Shown here in pieces: positions 35,652 to 44,600 of a stretch of DNA of 64,000 nucleotides. The stretch spans positions 124,001-188,000 of the forward strand of contig NZ_JAAFGM010000003.1 in assembly GCF_012931985.1 (NCBI RefSeq). Reading direction: 5' to 3'. Within the stretch, counting starts at the first letter, position 1, and every line of letters begins with the position of its first letter. The notes under the pieces were generated by a model, which worked only from the letters and a program-made list of their open reading frames with translations, ran no database searches and had not been told where the DNA came from. The position numbers and the translations under genes are program-made. Source of the stretch: Candidatus Roseilinea sp. NK_OTU-006. Lineage in GTDB: Bacteria > Chloroflexota > Anaerolineae > J036 > Brachytrichaceae.

Positions 35652-36245
35652 ATGACGCAAACTGCCATTGCCGGTTACACCTATGGCACGCCGGCTGTGC
35701 CGCGCGCGCCGATCAGCCTGGAGGAGTTCGAGAAGATCAAAACCGCCGTCCTGTTCTCCGACGAGGACGTGAAATACCTGCGCATGTCGCGCGACGTGCT
35801 GGCCGATCAGATCGAGGCCGTGCTGGACGTGTGGTATGGGTTCGTCGCCTCGCATCCGCACCTGGTGTACTACTTCACGGACAAGGCCACTGGCGCGCCG
35901 CTAGGTGATTACTTGGCTGCCGTGCGCAAGCGATTCGGCCGGTGGATCCTCGATACCGCTTCTGCCAACTACGATCAAGCCTGGCTGGACTATCAGTTCG
36001 AGATCGGCCGGCGGCATCATCGCTCGGCTAAAAACAAGACCGACGGCGCACGCTCGGTAGAGAACGTCAGCTATCGCTACCTGCCGGCGTTCATCTACCC
36101 GATCACCTTCACGCTCAAGCCCTTCCTGGCCAAGAAAGGTCACAGCCCTGCCGACGTGGAGGGCATGTATCAAGCCTGGCTGAAATCGGTGATCGTGCAG
36201 GTCATCCTGTGGAGCTATCCGTATGTGAAAGCGGGTGACTTCTAG
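35652..36245 (+). CDS. Protoglobin (globin-coupled heme protein)
   Basis: A 197-residue single-domain protoglobin. YQFEIGRRHHRSAKNKTDG (about 115-132) contains the proximal heme histidine (H122 or H123) and matches the archaeal protoglobin F-helix motif; VENVSYRYLPAFIYPIT and the C-terminal helix WLKSVIVQVILWSYPYVKAG complete the fold. It binds O2, NO or CO at a buried heme; a gas-sensing, NO-detoxifying or carbene-type chemistry role is possible. AGGGG precedes the ATG. Its last 44 nt overlap the 3' end of the lycopene cyclase gene on the opposite strand. Confidence 0.95.
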   Translation: MTQTAIAGYTYGTPAVPRAPISLEEFEKIKTAVLFSDEDVKYLRMSRDVLADQIEAVLDVWYGFVASHPHLVYYFTDKATGAPLGDYLAAVRKRFGRWILDTASANYDQAWLDYQFEIGRRHHRSAKNKTDGARSVENVSYRYLPAFIYPITFTLKPFLAKKGHSPADVEGMYQAWLKSVIVQVILWSYPYVKAGDF

Positions 36246-37413
36246 GCGGGGCAAGCCGGCGGCGCAGCGCGTCGGCCGTCGCGGCCATGAATACAGGGAT
36301 GTTCACGCTGCTCATCACTTGTAGGTCCTCCAGCAGCGTCGTGTCCTCATCCAGGAAGCGAAACACGCGCTGGGGCGGGTTGCGCGCGAACAGGTCGGTG
36401 AACACACGCCGGCCGCGTTCGCGCCCCTCGTCCAGCACGTTCAGCAGCGCGCTATCGAACAACTCATAGCGCCTGTGGAGCAGCGGCGTTGCGACGTGGG
36501 GACGGCCGGTTGCCTTGAGCGCCTGCGCGATGCGCCGCGCGTGTCGCTGGATGCGCTGGAAGGTATAGCCCGTGCTGGGCTTGGTGCAGCCGCCGGCCGT
36601 GCCGATGTTGATCACACGCGCGCCGTGCCGGGCGGGGAAGGGCGCGTCGGTCATCGGGATCACGCCGAACTCTTCGTGCTGCGCCTCGTAGTCGGCGATT
36701 CGCAAGCGGTCGTTGATGTACCCGGCCAGTTGCCGGACATATTCGGCGCGGGGGAGTAGCTCACCCGAAAACACGGTGTATTCCACCAGCGCCGTATGCG
36801 CATCGAGCGGCAGCACATAGACGAAGCGCGTGTCGCTTGCTTGATCCACGCGAAAGTCCATCAGCGTCGCAATCTGCGGATCGAACGCGCGCGCCGGCGT
36901 GTAGATCACCCAGCCCAGGAAGTGCTGGAGCAGGTAATGGTATGTTGTTCGCCGAACCGGTGGATCGAACAAGATGCTGTTGAAGGCCCACGCGGCGCGA
37001 TAGGTGTGTCCGTCGCGCGTGCGCACGATGGCTTCATCACCATCGCTGGTCACGCTCGTCACTTCGGCGTAGGCACGCGCAACGTTTGGCTGCGCGTCCA
37101 GCCACTGGTCCATGAAGCGATAGAAGTCTGTCCCGCGGATCATCTTGTAACGATAGGGCGCGATCTCCAGCACGGTGGAGAAGCCTTCGCCGTGGAAGGC
37201 CAGGTGCTCCCATCGGCGGAAGACGATCGGCTCAAAGATGCCCTCGCCGACTTCCCAAAAGCACCACGTGCGGTCATTTGCCGTCTTCGGCGCGCGGTCG
37301 AGCAGCAAGATGCGCCGGTCGGTCAGGCCGACTTGGTTCAGGTAATAGACTAGGCTCAGCCCCGCGGCGCCTGCCCCGGCGATGATGTAATCGAGGCGAC
37401 CTTCAATCTCCAA
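36202..37413 (-). CDS. crtY: Lycopene beta-cyclase, CrtY type
   Basis: A 403-residue flavin-dependent cyclase that closes lycopene ends to beta rings. DYIIAGAGAAGLSLVYYL is the dinucleotide-binding loop; NDRTWCFWE, TAGGCTKPSTGYTF and FRFLDEDTTLL are CrtY family signatures. The only canonical start is TTG 37413, and the upstream frame has a TAG 3-6 nt before it. That TTG lies within the heptamer repeat run at 37404-37456, so the repeat supplies the N-terminal codons. The 3' end overlaps the protoglobin gene by 44 nt. Other carotenoid genes are scattered at 40.2 and 47.6 kb. Confidence 0.93.
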   Translation of the reverse strand: MEIEGRLDYIIAGAGAAGLSLVYYLNQVGLTDRRILLLDRAPKTANDRTWCFWEVGEGIFEPIVFRRWEHLAFHGEGFSTVLEIAPYRYKMIRGTDFYRFMDQWLDAQPNVARAYAEVTSVTSDGDEAIVRTRDGHTYRAAWAFNSILFDPPVRRTTYHYLLQHFLGWVIYTPARAFDPQIATLMDFRVDQASDTRFVYVLPLDAHTALVEYTVFSGELLPRAEYVRQLAGYINDRLRIADYEAQHEEFGVIPMTDAPFPARHGARVINIGTAGGCTKPSTGYTFQRIQRHARRIAQALKATGRPHVATPLLHRRYELFDSALLNVLDEGRERGRRVFTDLFARNPPQRVFRFLDEDTTLLEDLQVMSSVNIPVFMAATADALRRRLAPPRSHPLSHTDSSTG

Positions 37414-37456
37414 TCTCTAATCCCCAGTCGTCAATCATCAATCACGACTGATGATT
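37404..37456. repeat. Heptamer repeat run with internal inverted repeat
   Basis: Units at 7-nt spacing: CAATCTC, CAATCTC, TAATCCC, CAGTCGT, CAATCAT, CAATCAC, then an inverted tail GACTGAT, GATTCGT. AATCATCA (37433-37440) and TGATGATT (37449-37456) form an 8-bp hairpin. It is similar to the short tandem heptamer repeats of filamentous cyanobacteria and Roseiflexus. Confidence 0.75.
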
Positions 37457-37467
37457 CGTAATTTACC

Positions 37468-38589
37468 CTACGTTGGCAGCGCCTCGCGCAGGATGCGCAG
37501 CCAGTTGCCGCGCATGATCTGTGCCACGTGTTGCTCGGTGAAGCCGCGTTCGAGCAGTGCGTCGCCGATCTTGTAGTGGTCGCGGATGGTGTTCAGCTCA
37601 CGCGGGATATCGTTGTAGCCCAGCCCGCCGTCGTAATCGCTGCCGATGCCGACGTGGTCGGCGCTGCCGGTCACCTGGCAGATGTGATCAACCATGCGCA
37701 CCACGTCATCGAGCGTCACATCTTCCTTCTTGCCGCTCCAATCCTTCTTGAGAAAGCGGTTGTAGAGCACCACGCCGATCACGCCGCCGCGCTCAGCGAT
37801 CATCTCGATGGCCCTATCTGGCAGGTGGCGTGGCGTCGGCGCGTAGCGGTAGGGGTTGCTATGGCTGGCGATGACGTGGCGGCCCTCGAAGGCGTCCAGC
37901 GCTTCGTAGAGCGACGCGTGTGACATGTGGCTGACGTCGAGGATGACGCCGAATTGCGCCATCACATCCAGCAGCTCACGGCCAAGCTTGCTCAGCCGCC
38001 CGCCGCTCCACGTGCCACCGGCGTAACGCGTCGTGTCCCAAGCCGGCCCGACGATGCGCAGCCCGCGCTCGTACCAGCGCTCCAGCTCCTTCGGCTCCAA
38101 GATCGGGTCGGCGCCTTCCATGAGCAGCACGATGCCGACGCAGTGGGGCGTCGAGAATCGGGAGCCGACCGAAGATGCCTCACGGCTCTCCTCGACACCC
38201 CATCGCCGGCAGACGGCCGCCAGCTCCCTCTGCGTCGTCACCAGCGTCACAGAGGGGTACGCCTCGGCCCAGCGCCGGTAAAAATCCAGTTGTGCCATGC
38301 CCAAGGTGTGCGCTTCGCGCGCGTCGCGATAGGCCGGCCAGCCTTCGCCCAGCTTGCGCGAATACGGCTCGACGAAGATTGTGCCAAAACATAGCCCGAC
38401 GCGCCCGCGGATCATGTCCGGCAGGCCGACCGTGCATTGGCCGGATTGTTTCTCGACCGGGCTGTTGCGCTCGATCGCGCGCGTCGTGAGGGCCGAGCGA
38501 CGGTAGTCGCGCTGTTTGTAGAGCACGTTGTAGGCGATGTCGAGATGCGCATCCACGATAAGCGGGTGGCGAGCAGTTGCACGCGGCAT
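37468..38589 (-). CDS. Membrane dipeptidase-like peptidase (M19 family)
   Basis: A 373-residue TIM-barrel zinc peptidase. DAHLDIAYN (HxD near the N-terminus), EGADPI (bridging Glu), VSHMS and SHSNPYRYA (His ligands), and GIGSDYDGG (Asp) give the binuclear zinc site. It cleaves dipeptides or related amides, and here it lacks a signal peptide. Residues about 135-160 (around ESREASSVGSRF) correspond to an inverted-repeat insertion in the DNA. Start 38589 has TACAAT 6 nt upstream. It is divergent from the mini-FtsK gene. Confidence 0.93.
   Translation of the reverse strand: MPRATARHPLIVDAHLDIAYNVLYKQRDYRRSALTTRAIERNSPVEKQSGQCTVGLPDMIRGRVGLCFGTIFVEPYSRKLGEGWPAYRDAREAHTLGMAQLDFYRRWAEAYPSVTLVTTQRELAAVCRRWGVEESREASSVGSRFSTPHCVGIVLLMEGADPILEPKELERWYERGLRIVGPAWDTTRYAGGTWSGGRLSKLGRELLDVMAQFGVILDVSHMSHASLYEALDAFEGRHVIASHSNPYRYAPTPRHLPDRAIEMIAERGGVIGVVLYNRFLKKDWSGKKEDVTLDDVVRMVDHICQVTGSADHVGIGSDYDGGLGYNDIPRELNTIRDHYKIGDALLERGFTEQHVAQIMRGNWLRILREALPT
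38145..38201. repeat. Imperfect inverted repeat inside the dipeptidase gene
   Basis: GGGGCGTCGAG (38145-38155) pairs with CTCGACACCCC (38191-38201) with one mismatch, and inner GGGAGCC/GGCTCTC segments extend it to a roughly 20-bp imperfect stem. It lies in a variable loop of the protein before EGADPI. Confidence 0.5.
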
Positions 38590-38595
38590 ACGGCA

Positions 38596-38601
38596 ATTGT
38601 A
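38596..38601 (-). promoter_or_regulatory. -10 box TACAAT for the dipeptidase
   Basis: On the minus strand TACAAT is followed by 6 nt and ATG (38589), with no ribosome-binding site: leaderless geometry. Confidence 0.55.
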
Positions 38602-38671
38602 TTGGGCGTCCGGCGCGAAATCGCAACCTGTGCGCGGCTTTTCCAAAATTCGAGGATTTCGCCGGTGACAC

Positions 38672-38700
38672 TTGACGCTAGAACACATGTTCTAGATAAT
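38672..38700 (+). promoter_or_regulatory. Promoter with LexA-type SOS box in the spacer
   Basis: TTGACG (38672-38677) and GATAAT (38695-38700) are exactly 17 bp apart. CTAGAACACATGTTCTAG (38678-38695) fills the spacer and overlaps the first base of the -10; it is an 8-2-8 palindrome containing GAAC-N4-GTTC, the core of the Bacillus/Mycobacterium LexA box. Repression by LexA and induction on DNA damage are strongly suggested for the downstream mini-FtsK gene. Confidence 0.78.
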
Positions 38701-38739
38701 TTGATGTGAAGAACACTCAATTTACAGGATGGCTCCGGG

Positions 38740-39708
38740 ATGTATCGCAAGCTATACCAGACTGCCGATCAGATCGAAGCGGTGTTGCGCGAACGCAAAG
38801 CGCCGGTTGCCGTTGTGGGCGGCAAAGTGTTGCCCGGCTTCGTCGAGATGCTGTTGCAGCCTGCGCCGGGGACGAAGGTGAACCAGGTCAGAGCCCTCCA
38901 GGCCGATCTGGCCCTGGCCCTGGGTAACGCAAACGTCCGCATTACGCAGAGCGGCGCTCATCTGGCCATCCAGATTCCGCGCGAGACGCGCGCGCCGGTG
39001 CGCTTGACGACGCTGATGGCGTCGGTCAGGGATGTTCCGCCGTATACGGCCGTGCTCGGCCTGGCCGAGGACGGCGCAACGTTGATGGCTTGTCTGTCCT
39101 CGCCCGAGGTGACTCACATCCTGATTGCTGGCGCCACCGGTTCGGGCAAGACCTCGCTCGCGCGCAGCATCTTGATCAGCCTCTGCCGATTCCATCGTCC
39201 CAGCCAATTCGGCCTGGTCATCCTGGATCCCAAGCGCAGCCACGATGCGGCGTTTTCGCGAGCGGTGGAACGCCACATGCTTCTCGGCGTGGCGCACACG
39301 CCGGACGAGGCAAACGCGGCCCTGATGCGCGTGGTGGATGTGATGGAGCGGCGGACGAACCTGAGCGACCCACAGCCTCGCATCGCGGTCTATGTGGATG
39401 AGATGGCAGACTTGGTGCAGGCGGGCGGCGCGCGCATCACCGATCTGCTTACACGCATCGCCCAGCGCGGGCGCGAAGCCGGGATTCACCTGATCGCTTG
39501 CACGCAGAAGCCTTCCGCGCGGGTGATCGGCACATTGTTGAAGGCGAATCTGCCGCTGCGGTTGGTGGGGCGCGTCGTGTCGGCGGACGACGCGCGCGTG
39601 GCGGCCGGGATGCCCGCCACCGGCGCGGAGAAGCTGATGGGCAACGGCGATTTCATCGCAGTCGCGTCCGGGCGAGTGATCCGCTTCCAAGCAGCGATGC
39701 CAATCTGA
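38740..39708 (+). CDS. Minimal soluble FtsK/SpoIIIE-type DNA translocase
   Basis: A 322-residue alpha-beta motor domain of FtsK without the N-terminal membrane domain and without the C-terminal gamma (winged-helix) domain. The alpha part includes PAPGTKVNQVRALQADLALA; Walker A is GATGSGKTS (131-139), Walker B IAVYVDEM (215-222), sensor region REAGIHLIACTQKPSARVIG, and GAEKLMGNGDF (295-305) the FtsK signature. It should form a dsDNA-pumping hexamer. It has AGGA about 10 nt before ATG 38740 and is followed 9 bp later by a small membrane protein, likely its anchor. The upstream promoter has an SOS box. No conjugation or phage genes are nearby. Confidence 0.92.
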   Translation: MYRKLYQTADQIEAVLRERKAPVAVVGGKVLPGFVEMLLQPAPGTKVNQVRALQADLALALGNANVRITQSGAHLAIQIPRETRAPVRLTTLMASVRDVPPYTAVLGLAEDGATLMACLSSPEVTHILIAGATGSGKTSLARSILISLCRFHRPSQFGLVILDPKRSHDAAFSRAVERHMLLGVAHTPDEANAALMRVVDVMERRTNLSDPQPRIAVYVDEMADLVQAGGARITDLLTRIAQRGREAGIHLIACTQKPSARVIGTLLKANLPLRLVGRVVSADDARVAAGMPATGAEKLMGNGDFIAVASGRVIRFQAAMPI

Positions 39709-39717
39709 GAGGGCGAC

Positions 39718-40185
39718 ATGGATAGACTCAACAAAGCGGCCGCTGTAAGCCTGGTGACGTTTTCGGCTGTCCTCGCGGCGTTCGTCGGCTCGCGCATCGA
39801 CTTGTTCGCCGTCTCGCTCTTGTTCGGCATGTTCATCGCCCTGCTCATGCTTGCTTCGCTTACGCTGCTGGTCGTCATCATCATCTTCCGGCAGCGCGAT
39901 GACGCCGGCCGCGAGCGCTATGACCGGCCACGGTACGCCTATATGCCGCCTAGCCCGCCGCCGTATTGGGTGATGCCGACGCCGTCCGATGTGTCCTACG
40001 ACATTCGCACGCCATCGCCGGCCCCGCAGTTTCGCGCGCCCGATGCTGCGCCGGAGTATGTGTTGCCCGCAACACAGCGCCGCTTCTACCTCATCGGCGA
40101 GTCGGGCGAGGCGCAGGAGATCGAGGCGTCGCTTGAACCGAGCGCCGTCGGAGACGACCTGCGGGACGATCGAGTGCGCTTCTAG
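39718..40185 (+). CDS. Two-TM, proline-rich membrane protein, candidate FtsK anchor
   Basis: A 155-residue protein with two TM segments (about residues 7-24 and 31-57, the latter ending LLVVIIIFRQ) followed by a roughly 95-residue cytoplasmic tail rich in Pro, Tyr and Asp (for example PPSPPPYWVMPTP). The arrangement of membrane segments followed by a proline-rich linker parallels the N-terminus and linker of full-length FtsK. It is co-transcribed with the mini-FtsK (9-bp gap, ribosome-binding GAGGG). Inference: it anchors the motor to the membrane in trans. No known family recognised. Confidence 0.75.
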   Translation: MDRLNKAAAVSLVTFSAVLAAFVGSRIDLFAVSLLFGMFIALLMLASLTLLVVIIIFRQRDDAGRERYDRPRYAYMPPSPPPYWVMPTPSDVSYDIRTPSPAPQFRAPDAAPEYVLPATQRRFYLIGESGEAQEIEASLEPSAVGDDLRDDRVRF

Positions 40186-40208
40186 CGCTCAGCCAGGCCG
40201 GCGGCTGC

Positions 40209-41690
40209 TTATTGCGAGTCCTCTTCGACGCACTGCGCCGCTGCAATGCCCGACAGCGTGACCAACGGCACGCCGCCGCCGGGGTGCACGCTGCCGCTGG
40301 CGAAGTAGAGCCGGCCGATCGTGCCGTCTCGGTTGCCCGGCCGCATGAATGCCGCTGTGCGCGTGTTTGATGAGAAGCCATAGATCGCGCCCTGATGGCC
40401 GCCGTAGGTCGCCTGCAAGTCTAACGGCGTGAGCCGGCGTTCCACCTGCACCAGCCCTTGCGCGTCCGATAGCGGAGCAATGCGCCCCAAGTTGGCCACC
40501 AGCAATCCTTTGATGTGCTGCGCGTAGCGCTCGGCCTCGGCTCGCCAGTCATAGGCTTCGCTCAGGTAAGGCGCGTTGATGAGCACGAACCAGTTCTCGC
40601 AGCCCGGCGGCGCGTGATCGGGGTCGGTCTTGCTGGTGATGCACACGTAGAGCGTCGGATCGCGCGGCGCGATGCGCCGGACGAAGATGTCGTCGAACTC
40701 GCGCCGGTAATCTGGGGTGAAGAAGATGTTGTGGTGCGCCAACGCGTCGTGCGCTCCGCGGATGCCGAGCAGGAGCACAAAGCCGCTGCAGGAGGGTTCG
40801 GGCGTGTCTTTGCGGCGCGCGCGGTCTGGAATCAACGTCTCACGCGCCCAGGTGTAGTCCACATTGCATACGACTGCGTCGGCGCGGATGGTCTCTCCGC
40901 TCATCAGCCGCACGCCACAGGCCCTGCCGGATGCGATGCAGATCTCCTGCGCCGGGCTGTTGTAGCGCAGCTCCACGCCCAGCTCGCTGGCCAACCGTTC
41001 CCAGGCTCGCGCAAGCCGGAAGATGCCGCCGCGCGGATACCATGCGCCCTGCGCCATCTCCACGTAGGCGATCACGTTGAGCGTGGCCGGCGCGCGATAG
41101 GGCGATGAGCCGTTGTAGGTGGCGAAGCGGTCGAAGAGCTGCACCAGGTGCGGATCGCGGAAGTGCGCACGGATGGCCTGGTGCATCGTGCGCAGCGCAT
41201 CAATCCTCAGCACATCGCCCACCGGCAGCGATGCTAAGTCGCGCAGCGTGGGCTTTTGCCGATAGAGGAAGGGACCGCTCACCACCTCGTAAAGACGCCG
41301 GGTGTAACGCATGAAGCGGCGGTAGCCATCCACATCGCGCGGGCCGAAGGCGCGCCGGATGTTCTCGCACATGGCTTCCTCGTCAGCCACGGCGTCAATT
41401 GTTGCGCCATCGCGCCAAAAGTAGCGCGTGATCGGCTGTAGCGGGACGAGATCGAGGTAGTCGCGCAAGTCGCGCCCGGCATCGGCAAACAGTCCCTCAT
41501 AGACGTGTCGCATGGTGATGACCGACGGGCCGGTGTCCCAGCGGAATCCCTCTGCGCGCACCTCGCCCATCTTGCCGCCGGGGCGATCGAGCTTTTCGAG
41601 GAGCGTGACCCGGTAGCCGTGTGCGGCCAGCCGGATGGCGGCGCTTAACCCGCCGATGCCGGCGCCGATGACGATAACGTCCGTCTTCAT
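40209..41690 (-). CDS. Phytoene/carotenoid desaturase, CrtI family
   Basis: A 493-residue FAD-dependent enzyme. The N-terminal dinucleotide loop VIVIGAGIGGLSAAIRLA and EKLDRPGGKMGE are followed by TYNGSSPYRAPATLNVIAYV and, near the C-terminus, ASGSVHPGGGVPLVTLSG, the CrtI signature. It most likely desaturates phytoene to lycopene, though CrtD/CrtN-type desaturation cannot be excluded. Its ATG overlaps the smc stop (ATGA), an unexpected operon partner; the cyclase lies 3 kb away. Confidence 0.9.
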   Translation of the reverse strand: MKTDVIVIGAGIGGLSAAIRLAAHGYRVTLLEKLDRPGGKMGEVRAEGFRWDTGPSVITMRHVYEGLFADAGRDLRDYLDLVPLQPITRYFWRDGATIDAVADEEAMCENIRRAFGPRDVDGYRRFMRYTRRLYEVVSGPFLYRQKPTLRDLASLPVGDVLRIDALRTMHQAIRAHFRDPHLVQLFDRFATYNGSSPYRAPATLNVIAYVEMAQGAWYPRGGIFRLARAWERLASELGVELRYNSPAQEICIASGRACGVRLMSGETIRADAVVCNVDYTWARETLIPDRARRKDTPEPSCSGFVLLLGIRGAHDALAHHNIFFTPDYRREFDDIFVRRIAPRDPTLYVCITSKTDPDHAPPGCENWFVLINAPYLSEAYDWRAEAERYAQHIKGLLVANLGRIAPLSDAQGLVQVERRLTPLDLQATYGGHQGAIYGFSSNTRTAAFMRPGNRDGTIGRLYFASGSVHPGGGVPLVTLSGIAAAQCVEEDSQ

Positions 41691-44600
41691 GTGCGGTGTC
41701 CGTCGGCGAGCTTGACTTCGTCCAGCCGCAGGCTCAGCACGGTGCTGGCGCCATCGGCGCCCATGCTGATGCCGTAGATCGTCGTCGCAGCTTCCACCGT
41801 GCGCCGGTTATGGGTGATGATGATGAACTGCGTGCCGTTGCTCAGGCTCTCCAGCATCGCACGGAAGCGCCCGACGTTCGACTCGTCCAGCGCGGCGTCC
41901 ACCTCGTCTAGCACGCAGAATGGCGTCGGCTTCACCTGTAGGATGGCGAACAGGAGCGCCGTCGCGGTGAGCGAGCGCTCACCGCCAGAGAGCAACGCTA
42001 ACGATTGCGGGCGCTTGCCGGGCGGTTGGGCGTGGATTTCCACGCCGCATTCGTCAATGTTGTCTGGGTTGACGAGCGCGAGCCGCGCTTGGCCGCCGCC
42101 GAACAACGTCTTAAATGTGTTCTGGAAGGCGTTGGCGATCGCCTCGAACGTCTGGCGAAAGGTGTCTTTCATCACGTCGTTCAGCTCGGCGATCACCTGC
42201 CGCAGCGACGCCGAGGCTTTCTCCAGGTCGTCGCATTGCGTGGTGATGAAGCGGTGCCGCTCGCTCAATGCCTCGAGCTCGGCCTGCGCCTCGTAGTTGA
42301 TTGCGCCCAGGCGTTTGATCTGACCGCGCAATTGGGCGATGCGTTCCTCGATGCCGGTGGGCAATGCTTCGACGAAAGGCAACGTCTCCAGGATGTGCGC
42401 CGGGTTTGCGGCTATCCCGTCGGCGCTTGCGGCGTCCTCTGCTTGTTCCGGTTTCGGGGCTTCGTGCTCAACTTCGACTAGGGCGCGTTGGCGCAAATTC
42501 TCCAACTCATCGTTGTGTCGCGCCAGTTCCAGCGTGATCGCGTTCAGGTGGGATTCGCGCTCGCGCAGCGTGCGTTCGGCAGCTCGCCGGTGCTCATCCA
42601 ACTCGGCGAGTTGCGCCTCGACTGCGGCGATCTCGCTTTGTAACGGCGCGATCTCGGCGTCGGCCTCGCGCCAAGCGGCTTCTGTCTGAGCGACCGTGTC
42701 GGCCATGTGTTGAAGCGTAGCCTCAGCCGCTTGCAGTTGCGCGGTCAGTTCGGCCAGGCGGCGTGCGCGTGTTTCGCGCTGCGCCAGCGCCTCGGCGTGC
42801 GCCGTAGCGCGTTCACGGCTGAGCGATTCGGCGTTTTGCAGCGCGCCTTGCGCGGCCGCGAGCATCGCTTGTGCGGCCGTGAGCGACTCCAGCCAGCCGC
42901 TTTGGAGCTGCTCGTTCAGGCGGGCGTCCAGTTCGCGCAGCGCCTGCTGCGCTTGGGCGAGGGTTGCTTCGCGCTGGGCGAGCGCGTCGCGGGCCTCCGT
43001 CAGTTGCCGGTCGAGCGACTCGACCTCTTCGGTCAGGCGTTGCATGTCGCCGGCCAGCGCAGCCAGAGATTCCTCCAACAAGCTGATCTTGCGCTGCATC
43101 GCCTCGATGCGGTTGCGCCGGTTGGCGCTTTCGCGGTTGAAGAGGTCGCGCGCTTGGCTGGTTTGTGCCAAGAGGCGACGCGCCGCTTCAAATTCGTGCT
43201 GCGCCTGGTCGCGATGTTGTCGGGCGCGCTCGAGGTTGGCCAGCGCGGTTTCGTAGTCCGGCGCGGTCAGCGCCTCGCCTTCCATGCTGGGGACGATGGG
43301 CGAGCGCGCGCCGGCCGATAGCGACAACGTGCCGATGGCGTGGGCTACTTCGCCGTCGCGCGTCACGCATAGGCAGCCGGCGGGCAACTGCGCGGCCAGC
43401 GTGCGCGCGGCGTCCAGGTCACGCGCGATGAACATTCGGCCGGCGATGATGCGCAGGGCCGGTTTTATCCACGCCGGGGCGCCGATCGCGTCGAGCAGTG
43501 GGCGGGCGTGGCATGCGCGGGCGCGCTCGCTCAAGATTCGATCCTCTGCATCCGGTTCGTCGTCAAAGGCGCGCAGCGCGTGGGTCAGGATCACGGCGAG
43601 CCGGCCGGATGCTTGCTCGACGAGCCAGGCGCGCAGGCGCGTCAAGCCGGCTTCGCCCTCCTCCGGCCGGTCGGACGCGATGACGACAGCGCCGAGCAAC
43701 TCGCCCAGCGCCGCCTCGACAGCCTTTTGGTCATCCGGCGCGATCTGGATGAACGACGAGAGCGCGCCGCGCGCGCCGGGCAGATCGGCCTGCGCTGCCA
43801 TGGCGGCCAGCTCATCGGCGCTGCGGGCAGCCCGGGCGCGCATGTCGGCGAAGAGCGTCATGCGCGAGGTCAACCGCTCTTCTGCCTCTGCCGCGGCCAG
43901 AACCGACTGCGCTTGTTCCAACGATGCCCGCGCCGACTCAAGCGTTTGCACCGCCGACTCGTACTGCGCCTCGAACAGGTTCATCTGCGATGCCTCGCGT
44001 TCCATGGCCGAATGCATCTCGTCCAGCGCGGCTAACTCCGCTTCGCGCTGTGCGCTCAGGTCGGCCGCGCGCCTGGACAGCGTGTCGAGTTGTTGTCGCA
44101 GTGCATCTTGTCGGGCGCGCAGGCCGGCGATGTGGTCGCGCGCTGCCTGCACGGCGTCGCCGGCTTCGCTCAGGCGCTGCTCCGCCTCGGCGCGTCCTCT
44201 TTCCAGCACGGCGCGCTCGTGCTGCTGCTCAGACGCAGCCATCTCAGCGAGTTCAAGCTCACGTTGACGCTCCCGGCAGGCGGCCTGCGCCGCCGCCAGG
44301 GCGGCCTGCGCCTCGTCAACGCGCGCGGTGAGCGCATCCACTGCAGCAGCCGACTCGTCCAGTTCGCGCTGGGCTTCGGCGGCCTGCCCTCCCAGCGCGG
44401 CGACGCGCTCGCGCATCACGGCCAGTTCGCGCGATGCAACCTCGGCGGCCTGGCGCGTCGCGTCGCGCCGGGCATGCATCTCGGCCAAGCGCATCTGGAG
44501 CGTCCGGCGCGCCTCGCGCAATGCGACGCTGCGTTCATCCAGTGTGCGGATCGCATCCAGCGCCTCGGCGACAGCGCGTTGCGCGTCGCGTTGGGCGGCG

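Noticed and set aside
37404-37456. Possible CRISPR-like array
   Set aside because: Units are 7 nt and directly adjacent with no spacers; it is a heptamer repeat.
38706-38927. 73-residue frame starting just after the SOS promoter
   Set aside because: It overlaps the mini-FtsK gene in another frame with no conserved sequence; the FtsK start at 38740 has the ribosome-binding site.
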